Of a DNA stretch of 7,803 nucleotides, positions 1 to 4,858 are shown one piece after another (positions within the stretch are counted from its first letter, which is position 1; every line of letters begins with the position of its first letter). The notes under the pieces are model-generated. The model did not search any database and had not been told where the DNA came from. It was given only the letters and a program-made list of their open reading frames with translations. Both the position numbers and the translations under genes were made by a program. Source of the stretch: Opitutaceae bacterium (GTDB lineage: Bacteria; Verrucomicrobiota; Verrucomicrobiia; Opitutales; Opitutaceae); assembly GCA_025352845.1 (NCBI GenBank), contig JANXSC010000132.1, forward strand, positions 1 to 7,803, written 5' to 3'.

Positions 1-81
1 GTCGAACGCACGCTGGTTAACCCACCTACGCCGGTTACGCCTTCCCATCTTGAGAATCTGATTGGCCCGGTCGCCAAGTAA
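1..81 (+). CDS. C-terminal end of an unidentified protein (partial)
   Basis: The first frame of the window is open from base 1 to a TAA at 79-81 and encodes 26 residues, ending in the residues HLENLIGPVAK. The start lies outside the window. Nothing in these residues identifies a family. Support for coding is weak: the frame is short, but it ends just 2 bases before a strong inverted repeat (from base 84), which is where a transcript-end or downstream RNA structure would be expected. It could also be a chance open stretch. Confidence 0.4.
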   Translation, partial: VERTLVNPPTPVTPSHLENLIGPVAK

Positions 82-83
82 GA

Positions 84-416
84 GAGCCACAGACGCCCCA
101 TCCTTTGGCCTTTCCTTGGCACTACCGGCGGCGCGCAACGGATGCCGGGGCGTGGCTCCGGTATCCACTCGGCTCGCCTATAATCGCAGCAAAGGCCGTC
201 AGCTCTTGACCTAGGCGAGGCATGAGACGCCCGGCTTTCCCTTTGATATACTTTCCCCCCTGCGCGCGGGATGCGTTTCCCGGTTTTGGGCCTGCCCTTC
301 GTCCGGCAGGTTTGCGCGGAGGGGTTTAAGCGGTGGTGGTGTAGGTCACTGGGGCAGCGTGTCGGGAGGTTGCGAGACTGAAGGCTCGCATCTGAAAACT
401 CCCGGCGCGTTGCCCC
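84..416 (+). ncRNA. Candidate structured RNA region (unidentified)
   Basis: This gene-free stretch carries a succession of local helices. GAGCC 84-88 pairs with GGCTC 154-158, and ACGCCCC 93-99 pairs with GGGGCGT 147-153, separated by a 4-base bulge. CTCGCCTA 173-180 pairs with TAGGCGAG 212-219. Bases 257-267 pair with 314-324 with one G-G mismatch, enclosing small hairpins 268-281 and 291-310. Bases 351-368 pair with 399-416 without interruption over 18 pairs, three of them G-U, and are capped by 371-376/385-390. A GC-rich sequence makes chance helices, but this density and the G-U pairs in the 18-bp helix suggest selection on RNA. I looked for tmRNA, RNase P, SRP RNA, 6S and group I/II intron signatures and found none. 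It might alternatively be a DNA site used by the phage-like block. The strand is inferred from the flanking genes, and the ends are uncertain. Confidence 0.4.
140..166 (+). repeat. Alternative hairpin within the structured region
   Basis: GGATGCCGG at 140-148 can pair with CCGGTATCC at 158-166, giving nine pairs including one G-U around a 9-base loop. It is mutually exclusive with the 84-158 helix, so the two are alternative folds. A perfect TATAAT lies at 179-184 but has no matching upstream -35 box, so I do not call a promoter. Confidence 0.3.
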
Positions 417-535
417 TTCATTCTCGAAACGGAATCGCAACGCTCGGCAACGAAGTTTGAAACACACTGCCTGCATCGCAGCTCGCAAAACTTTTGGGAA
501 ATCAAAACCCAACGCGCCGCTCAACAGAATGAAGG
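403..535 (+). repeat. Pair of crossing inverted repeats upstream of the terminase-like gene
   Basis: CGGCGCGTTG at 403-412 is complementary to CAACGCGCCG at 510-519, and CCTTCATTCT at 415-424 is complementary to AGAATGAAGG at 526-535. Both are perfect over 10 bases. The two pairings cross, so they can only form together as a pseudoknot, and the first competes with the 351-416 hairpin. The rest of 417-609 shows no open frame that I would call a gene. Confidence 0.45.
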
Positions 536-580
536 CGTCAGTTTTCAACTAAGGAATCTTTTAAATTGGGACTCTCATTC

Positions 581-590
581 GGAGGTGAGG
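581..590 (+). promoter_or_regulatory. Strong Shine-Dalgarno-like box, unusually far from the start
   Basis: GGAGGTGAGG at 581-590 is close to an ideal ribosome-binding sequence but ends 19 bases before the ATG at 610. In the frame of that gene a TGA at 586-588 and the absence of other start codons exclude an earlier start. Either the box is fortuitous, the spacing is bridged by structure, or it serves a short leader frame starting at GTG 585. Confidence 0.3.
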
Positions 591-609
591 CAACTCTCGA
601 CAAGTCTTT

Positions 610-1083
610 ATGAGCAACACGTTAGACAAAGAATACGTTACGAAGGCCGAAGCCTCTCGCCGGCTTCAAATTAACCGGCCGGCGCTCGATCGCCTCCTGT
701 CTAGGTCCGGCGCTCCTAGCCCCGACCCGCGCAAACACTACGCCTTGGCAGAGCTTGCCGCATTCATCACGGCGCAGCGCGAGAACCGGATCGATTCCTT
801 GCGCGACGCTCGGCTTGAAGAAGTCCGGCTACGTTGCGAAAGGCTCCGTCGGGATCTTGCCCTCGACGCACGCCGCAACGTGCCGCGCGCCGACATCGAC
901 GGATTCCACGCGACGCTCGCCCTTCGCCTGCGCTCTTTTCTCTATGCCAAGCTTGAAACCGAAATGCCGCCCAAGATCGCCGGATGCGACGCGCTGACGA
1001 TCCGCCGCTACGGCCGGGCGCTCGCCGACGAAATGGTTTCGATCCTCGCCCGCGACGTGAGCGCATGGGAGGTGGCATCGTGA
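610..1083 (+). CDS. Terminase small subunit-like DNA-binding protein
   Basis: This 157-residue protein has the layout of small phage terminase subunits of the Nu1 type. Residues about 9-33 form a helix-turn-helix (VTKAEASRRL... then RPALDRLL), residues 44-62 form a helix, and residues about 62-85 form a charged helical linker rich in Glu and Arg. These are followed by a VPRAD motif and an oligomerisation-like helical C-terminus. In phages this protein recognises the packaging site and hands DNA to the large terminase. The large subunit would normally follow; instead two tiny unknown genes follow. The stop codon overlaps the next start (GTGA at 1080-1083), so the two are translationally coupled. 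Bases 699-805 recur at 1654-1760. The family call rests on architecture only; another MerR-like or excisionase-like DNA-binding protein is possible. Confidence 0.6.
   Translation: MSNTLDKEYVTKAEASRRLQINRPALDRLLSRSGAPSPDPRKHYALAELAAFITAQRENRIDSLRDARLEEVRLRCERLRRDLALDARRNVPRADIDGFHATLALRLRSFLYAKLETEMPPKIAGCDALTIRRYGRALADEMVSILARDVSAWEVAS
699..805 (+). repeat. Direct repeat, copy 1 (inside the terminase-like gene)
   Basis: These 107 bases match 1654-1760 at 103 positions without any gap (offset 955). In this copy they encode residues about 31-65 of the terminase-like protein, just after the recognition helix. The similarity stops abruptly on both sides. Confidence 0.9.
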
Positions 1084-1286
1084 GCTTGAAAACCCACCAA
1101 ACGAAACGCGCCGCGCCGACGACTACGGCAGAATTGAAGGAACTCCGCGCGCGCCTCCGCGCCAAAATGGCCGAGCTGCGCGCGCTGGTATCGGCCAACA
1201 AAAAAGCGGGAAGGAAGGCCGCTTTCCAATTCTCTCCGGCATGGGGAAATGGCCTCCTAGCACGCAGCCCGTTCAACAACGTTTAA
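1080..1286 (+). CDS. Small basic helical protein of unknown function
   Basis: I start this 68-residue protein at GTG 1080 because it overlaps the preceding stop in the classic GTGA arrangement and GGGAGGTGG lies at 1067-1075, a well-spaced ribosome-binding site. An upstream ATG at 984 in the same frame would overlap the previous gene by 100 bases and is less likely. The protein has a Lys/Arg/Thr-rich N-terminus, then a predicted amphipathic or coiled-coil helix at residues about 18-46 rich in Ala, Leu, Arg and Lys, and an unstructured tail ending in NNV. I recognise no family. Coupling with the terminase-like gene suggests a shared phage-related role, which is inference. Confidence 0.55.
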   Translation: MSLKTHQTKRAAPTTTAELKELRARLRAKMAELRALVSANKKAGRKAAFQFSPAWGNGLLARSPFNNV

Positions 1287-1327
1287 GGTCTTACCGGGCC
1301 TTACAAGGTAAGACGTAAAATATTGTT
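1275..1327. repeat. 53-bp imperfect dyad at the end of the first gene pair
   Basis: GTCTTACC at 1288-1295 and GGTAAGAC at 1307-1314 are perfect inverted arms around 11 bases. Outside them, each separated by exactly 8 bases, AACAA at 1275-1279 and TTGTT at 1323-1327 are also inverted. The 9-mer GTTCAACAA occurs directly repeated at 1271-1279 and 1325-1333. The stop codon of the small gene (1284-1286) lies inside. There is no T-run, so a standard terminator is doubtful. A recombinase or regulator binding site is equally plausible. Confidence 0.45.
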
Positions 1328-1343
1328 CAACAAATAGATAAGT

Positions 1344-1362
1344 AATGTCCGATCTGGACATT
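1344..1362. promoter_or_regulatory. Perfect 19-bp palindrome, candidate operator
   Basis: AATGTCC at 1344-1350 is mirrored by GGACATT at 1356-1362 around GATCT. It sits 28 bases before the ATG at 1391 in a locally AT-rich patch, the position expected of a repressor operator. Four Ts at 1361-1364 follow the second arm, so a weak intrinsic terminator for the upstream genes is the alternative reading. Confidence 0.35.
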
Positions 1363-1390
1363 TTCCGGCAAAACGCACAGTTTTTCCACG

Positions 1391-1654
1391 ATGAAAACAA
1401 AAATCACTATCACCCGCGCTGAGGCCGTCCATTTCTGTGACCGTCTAAGTCACGAGGTTCACAACAACATCTCTTGCCTACCGCGCCTGTCCGATCCGCT
1501 ACTCGTCATCGAGGGCTGGCGAATTGCACGCCGTCACTTCGTTTCAAACATGCTTCAACCGATGCGAACGAACGGCGTTGCCGTTAAACGTCGGCGGTAT
1601 CTCGACAAGTGCGCGGCTACGCTATCCCGGATCGCTCCTCTCGTCGCCGCCTAG
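1391..1654 (+). CDS. Small hypothetical protein ending in an amber codon
   Basis: This gene encodes 87 residues starting at ATG 1391, with Cys at positions 12, 24 and 75, several His, and a basic second half (an RRHF segment and KRRRYLDK). No signal peptide or membrane segment is visible, and I recognise no family. No Shine-Dalgarno sequence precedes it; an AATGTCC/GGACATT dyad lies just upstream. Its TAG stop (1652-1654) is followed immediately and in the same frame by a copied piece of the terminase-like gene, open for another 72 codons. The gene may therefore be intact, the N-terminal part of a readthrough product, or half of a broken fusion. Confidence 0.45.
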   Translation: MKTKITITRAEAVHFCDRLSHEVHNNISCLPRLSDPLLVIEGWRIARRHFVSNMLQPMRTNGVAVKRRRYLDKCAATLSRIAPLVAA

Positions 1655-1760
1655 TCTAGGTCCGGCGCTCCTAGCCCCGACGCGCGCAAACACTACCCCT
1701 TGGCAGAGCTTGCCGCATTCATCACCGCGCAGCGCGAGAACCGGATCGATTCCCTGCGCG
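1654..1760 (+). repeat. Direct repeat, copy 2
   Basis: This is the second copy of 699-805. The four differences are at 1682, 1697, 1726 and 1754. Three are C/G transversions and one is T/C. In the copied reading frame two are silent and two exchange Pro and Ala (Pro to Ala, then Ala to Pro five codons later). Confidence 0.9.
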
Positions 1761-1931
1761 CAGCGCTTGCGGAGTTTTTTCAGAAGCATCCGACAGTAGC
1801 GGATCAAACGCGCGCCGCGCGGGATCAAGCGCCGTCATTTCAACCCACTTTTCCTATGGCTCTTCAATTTTGAGCCTACCGGGAAACAGATTCAGCTCAC
1901 CACCGTAAAGCTTAACGCCGCCACCCTCTAA
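1655..1931 (+). pseudogene. Terminase-like fragment plus frameshifted tail
   Basis: From 1655 a frame with no plausible start codon encodes the copied segment (LAELAAFITAQRENRIDSL is recognisable), then a diverged helical stretch (ALAEFF, then PTVADQTRAARD), and stops at TGA 1871-1873. The TTTTGA context then allows a +1 shift (TTT slipping onto TTT) into a frame that reads EPTGKQIQLTTVKLNAATL and ends at TAA 1929-1931, two bases before the next start codon. A frame that closes so neatly against the next gene suggests the tail was once translated. The simplest reading is a decayed gene joined from a duplicated piece; a +1 recoding event is possible but unproven. Confidence 0.5.
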
Positions 1932-1933
1932 AA

Positions 1934-2923
1934 ATGCCAATCGAATCACCGCAAAGCCTAGCCGAGCTGTTCCGCAACCCGCAGCGCATCCGCGACGCCT
2001 TCGCCTTCCTGGGCAAGCTCGAGCGCCTCAAGGTGCAGGTGCGCGACGCCTCCGGCCGCATCACAATCGCGCCCCTGCTTGTTTCGGAGAGCAACGCCGT
2101 GATCGATCTGACGTTTAACGATAACGCGCCGCCCGGCCGCATCTTCGCGGTTGATAGCGACGCCACGAACTATTTCCAGCGCGTGACATCCGATGGCGGC
2201 ACCGTGAGCGACGAAACGGAAATCGATCTCATGATCAAAGACGCGAAGTCGCAGGGCTGGTTTAACAACGCGGTCTTGTGGTTCACGGCGTATGGCGGAC
2301 ACAAGCTCAACGCCGGAGCGGTCGAAAAATGGTATAACCTCGGGCGCGCGCTGGACGCGACCCAATCAACCGCGTCCAGACGCCCCACGGTGGTCGCTTC
2401 GGTCGGCGCGCTCAACGCCCGCCCGGCCCTGCTTTTCGATCCGCCTTTGACTGATTCAGGAAAATGCTTAAATCTCGGCGATCTCAGCTCGCAATTTCCT
2501 ACCGCGACGGAGCTTTTCCTTGTCTGCGAGAGCGCGGCGGGCGACGATTTGTTTGCGCTTTTTTCCAGCAATGGCGGCGATCAATGGTGGGGCGGGTCGG
2601 GGCTTGGCAATGTGGCCTATCCGATCGTTTTCCGAAACGCTCGCATCGAAAGCGCATGGAGTTTGTCACCCAATGCCGGAACCCATATCTGGAATGTGTC
2701 AGCCCGGAACGATGGGTATAAGTTTCGCTGCGACAATGCGCTCCTCTATGATGGCGGCGCATACACCTACACGGCCGGCACGAACTGGAAAATCTCCGAC
2801 AACACGTCCCGCGACGATCGCTCGTGGCGGGGACATATCACCGAAGTCATCGCCCTTGACACCATTCTTGAAGATGCGAAGCGCACCGCGCTCTACACCT
2901 ACCTCCGGGGGCGCTACGCCTGA
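1934..2923 (+). CDS. Phage tail-type structural protein with LamG-like C-terminus
   Basis: This 329-residue protein has no signal peptide. Residues 1-60 are helical then beta, and residues about 48-75 hold a Ser/Asn-rich beta segment. Residues about 75-115 (AVDSDATNYFQRV..., IKDAKSQGWF, AYGG) resemble a region common in phage tail and baseplate-associated proteins. The stretch DATQSTASRRPT followed by LNARPALLFD is the hallmark lead-in of concanavalin A/LamG-like beta-sandwich modules, which fill residues about 120-325 and usually bind glycans or the host surface. No Shine-Dalgarno sequence is present; the start follows a TAA by two bases, implying coupling with the broken upstream frame. It would act as an adhesion or receptor-binding part of a virion. 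The domain assignment comes from sequence texture, not from a search, and a non-phage surface lectin is possible. Confidence 0.6.
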   Translation: MPIESPQSLAELFRNPQRIRDAFAFLGKLERLKVQVRDASGRITIAPLLVSESNAVIDLTFNDNAPPGRIFAVDSDATNYFQRVTSDGGTVSDETEIDLMIKDAKSQGWFNNAVLWFTAYGGHKLNAGAVEKWYNLGRALDATQSTASRRPTVVASVGALNARPALLFDPPLTDSGKCLNLGDLSSQFPTATELFLVCESAAGDDLFALFSSNGGDQWWGGSGLGNVAYPIVFRNARIESAWSLSPNAGTHIWNVSARNDGYKFRCDNALLYDGGAYTYTAGTNWKISDNTSRDDRSWRGHITEVIALDTILEDAKRTALYTYLRGRYA

Positions 2924-2935
2924 ACGATTGAGACG

Positions 2936-3618
2936 GTGCGCGTTTTCGCGCGCGTCGTCCCGGTTGCATTGCCTCGCGACGTAGCCACGGACACGAGCGC
3001 GGACGCCAGCGTTGCCGTCACCCCAAGCCGCCCCGAAAGCGTCAAAATCTCGGCGGGCAAGGCGACGCTTTCACCGGGATCGAGATCGTCGCCGCCCTTG
3101 CCGTCATCGGGCTTGCGACGTGGATTTTTGCGCCCTCAGTTTTGCCGGGCGCTTCAAAGCGGGCCGCGCAGAGCACCGCCGCGACGGCTCGCGTTGAGCA
3201 AACGGCAACCGCACAGGGCTCGGCGGTCGCGGCCAGCATCGTTGAGATCGGCAAGGCGAACACGGAAGCGCCCGAGTCGCCGTCGCGCGATTTCATCGCC
3301 AAGGAGATTCCGGTTGCCTTGGCATCGCTCCCGGCTCCCGACGCGCAGAGGTTGCTTGAGGCTGAACGCCGCCGTGCCGCCGTCATGGAGGGCAGGGCGG
3401 ACGAGGCGCGCAAGCTTTACGAGCTTGCCGCGAAACAGGCCGCGCACCTACAGCACGAGCGCGACGAAGCGATTGCCGCGCGCCGCAACGCCGATCTCGC
3501 GCTGGAAAAAAGTGCCGCCGCAGAGCACGCGCGCAGCCTTCAGGCCGTGGGGCTCGGCGCGCTCGCGCTCATCGCCGCCGCCGCGAACTCGTGCCAGACT
3601 CGTGCCAAAAAGCGTTGA
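2936..3618 (+). pseudogene. Membrane/coiled-coil protein, apparently frameshifted
   Basis: Coding character (G/C third positions, sensible residues) runs in one frame from GTG 2936 to about 3075 and then moves to the -1 frame, which has no start codon but stays open to TGA 3616-3618. One extra base at the GGG of 3076-3078 would join them into about 227 residues. The joined protein would have an N-terminal 47-residue soluble part, a membrane helix (IEIVAALAVIGLATWIFAP, about 3079-3135), a long Ala/Glu/Arg-rich coiled coil (about 3145-3540) and a second hydrophobic stretch (AVGLGALALIAAAA) before a basic end. TTG 3142 is the only conventional start in the second frame and would remove the first membrane helix. 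The position after a tail gene is where phages keep lysis genes, but the shape does not match a particular holin or spanin. Causes could be mutation, sequencing error or recoding. Confidence 0.5.
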
Positions 3619-3729
3619 AATTGGGCCACGATGGGCCAACGTGTGCCGCGAATGAAAATCACTCAGATGCGGAATTTCCCTCTGAGAAACGGGTTCATAG
3701 GGAAAACGGGACGTAACCAAGATTTTGTT

Positions 3730-3755
3730 ATCTGGGTTCGACCCCCCGGGCACCA
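3730..3755 (+). other. Fragment resembling the 3' end of a tRNA or tmRNA (possible attachment remnant)
   Basis: CTGGG at 3732-3736, the loop TTCGACC and CCCCG at 3744-3748 form a T-arm with four of five pairs, followed at once by GGCACCA. The 3' acceptor strand is about four bases too short and there is no 5' half upstream, so this is not a whole tRNA. Such 3' fragments are commonly left where integrative elements insert into tRNA or tmRNA genes, and it lies at the right end of the phage-like block. Other than this, the adjoining hairpins and the attC-like site, 3619-3967 shows no gene. Confidence 0.3.
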
Positions 3756-3814
3756 GCCGTTCACGCGGCGGGACTAAGCGCGGGCAGGCGCGGGCGAGTT
3801 CTCTCTGTGCGCGC

Positions 3815-3840
3815 GGCGCGCTTTGTTTCGCGCCTCCTTT
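3815..3840 (+). terminator. Possible intrinsic terminator
   Basis: GGCGCG at 3815-3820 pairs with CGCGCC at 3829-3834 around an 8-base T-rich loop and is followed by TCCTTTCTT. The T-tract is interrupted, so the call is tentative. It would end transcription from the phage-like block. Confidence 0.3.
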
Positions 3841-3886
3841 CTTGGATCGCAGCGGTTGGCCTGCGGCCGACATCAAAGATGAGCCA

Positions 3887-3963
3887 CGCCCGCTACAATG
3901 CCGAAGGCCACTGATCTTGCGAAAACCCTGACGGGTCGAGGCGTTGCTGGCGCATTGTTAGGC
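3887..3963 (-). repeat. attC-like recombination site (candidate)
   Basis: Read on the minus strand, GCCTAAC (3963-3957) matches the RYYYAAC box of integron attC sites and begins 4 bases after the stop codon of the cassette-like gene. ACAATGC (3958-3952) pairs with GCATTGT (3901-3895), and the outer GCC pairs with GGC (3890-3888). Inside, GCCA (3951-3948) pairs with TGGC (3910-3907), with an unpaired CTTCG on the far side only. The length is about 77 bases, within the attC range. Against it, the far box reads GTAGCGG rather than GTTRRRY, so the site would be degenerate. Confidence 0.4.
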
Positions 3964-3967
3964 TTTT

Positions 3968-4354
3968 TCATCTTTCGATCCTACGATACACTTTTCTGGC
4001 ACCTCCTTTGCCCTCGATCATTGTATGTGAGGTCTCGGAAATCGCGGTCAATTCATCGCATCCGCTGGTCCCTTTGATGCCTGCGATGTTGGCGGAAGTG
4101 TAGGTGTAACAAATCTTCTTATCCTGAAGTGTCCAACGACCAGCGAGCCTGAGTAGGATGCCTCCCTTGATCTGGTAAGAAATCGAGAACGTGCCGTCCT
4201 CTCGATAATTGAGTTTACAGTGGGCGATCTCGCCTTGATCGAGGTATGACCATGTGCCGATAAGTTTTTGTGCATCTGGGGATGCGCCACGTGGAAATGC
4301 ACACAGCTGGAACGGAAACGACAGCAGGATCAGGAGGAGAATTGTGCGGTTCAT
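3968..4354 (-). CDS. Small secreted lipocalin-like protein, cassette-like gene
   Basis: The protein has 128 residues. Residues 1-19 form a signal peptide (basic MNR, then a Leu/Ile core, likely cleaved after LCA). Cys18 does not sit in a lipobox, so I do not call a lipoprotein. The mature part has the beta-strand rhythm of small lipocalin-like domains: GTWSYLDQGEIAHCKLNYREDGTF, abbreviated here as GTW near residue 33, DGTF near 53-56, GRW near 72-74 and a C-terminal KVYRRIE. Three Cys (about 45, 81 and 98) could form disulfides. It would act outside the cytoplasm, and the ligand is unknown. It runs against all its neighbours, has no Shine-Dalgarno sequence, and is more AT-rich than its surroundings. 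Its start is 11 bases after a GTTAGGC box and its stop 4 bases before GCCTAAC, as in integron gene cassettes. Confidence 0.65.
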   Translation of the reverse strand: MNRTILLLILLSFPFQLCAFPRGASPDAQKLIGTWSYLDQGEIAHCKLNYREDGTFSISYQIKGGILLRLAGRWTLQDKKICYTYTSANIAGIKGTSGCDELTAISETSHTMIEGKGGARKVYRRIER

Positions 4355-4365
4355 GATTGGTCTTT

Positions 4366-4372
4366 GCCTAAC
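4366..4372 (-). repeat. GTTAGGC box upstream of the cassette-like gene
   Basis: On the minus strand the sequence reads CACTGTTAGGC and then the gene start 11 bases later. The matching box at the other end of the gene is CATTGTTAGGC read from the opposite strand, so 10 of 11 bases agree in inverted orientation. It fits the GTTRRRY box where integron recombination occurs. A full upstream attC hairpin is not convincing: only TTCGC/GCGAA arms can be drawn. Confidence 0.4.
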
Positions 4373-4470
4373 AGTGTTATTCGCCGGAACTGCGTTTTAG
4401 CCTGCGAAGGCAGAGTGAACGGCAAGACAGAGGCTTGCCAAATTTGCGGGGTGAAATTCACGTTCTGGTC

Positions 4471-4683
4471 ATGCCAAGGTCCGTTGCGCGATTTCGCCTG
4501 TCGGTGAAGGACGACAAGACCCGCACGATTTTGAAAGTCGAGTTGATTGAAGCCCGCGGACTGTAGGGTGAGCGGCGCTATCGGTTGCGGATGAATGGAC
4601 GCGAACCCGCGAACGTGAAGGAGGCGACGCTCACCGAGGTGTTCAACCGCTTGCGGCGCTGGCTCGTGAAGCGAGCGGATTAA
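4471..4683 (+). pseudogene. Small basic protein gene interrupted by an amber codon
   Basis: From ATG 4471 the frame encodes KDDKTRTILKVELIEARGL, meets TAG at 4564-4566, and continues with GERRYRLRMNGREPANVKE and a helical end (TEVFNRLRRWLVKRAD) to TAA 4681-4683, 70 codons in all. The residues on both sides read as one coherent small beta-then-helix protein, and the amber is one base from a Trp codon (TGG). A GTG at 4504 is an alternative start. I cannot name the family. It may be a nonsense-mutated chromosomal gene, adjoining the right side of the cassette-like unit. The 175 bases after it show nothing recognisable. Confidence 0.45.
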
Positions 4684-4858
4684 ATCGGCCACCGGACGGA
4701 CACGGTCTGCATGCCAAAAACTGCAGGCTTCCCAATCGCCCCCGAATCCCGCTTGGATGGCTCGGCGATTTCGCGAACGGTGCGCGCCCCGCGTGTCGCC
4801 GCTCGATCCTCCGCTTTCGTTTGTTTCCCACGTCACTCCTCAACTCCCGTCATCCACC

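Noticed and set aside
179..184. TATAAT as a promoter -10 box
   Set aside because: There is no -35 match at the right distance, and it lies in the loop between pairing arms 173-180 and 212-219.
82..600. Known housekeeping RNA (tmRNA, RNase P, SRP, 6S) or group I/II intron
   Set aside because: None of the conserved core sequences could be found. The region is therefore left as an unclassified structured candidate.
699..1760. Template/variable repeat pair of a diversity-generating retroelement
   Set aside because: The differences are C/G and T/C, not at adenines, and no reverse transcriptase is present.
3448..3876. 142-codon minus-strand frame
   Set aside because: It overlaps the coiled-coil gene in antisense and runs through the tRNA-like fragment; its composition looks like translated noncoding DNA.
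4351..4836. 161-codon minus-strand frame upstream of the cassette-like gene
   Set aside because: It covers the GTTAGGC box and lies antisense to the amber-interrupted small gene, whose residues are far more protein-like.
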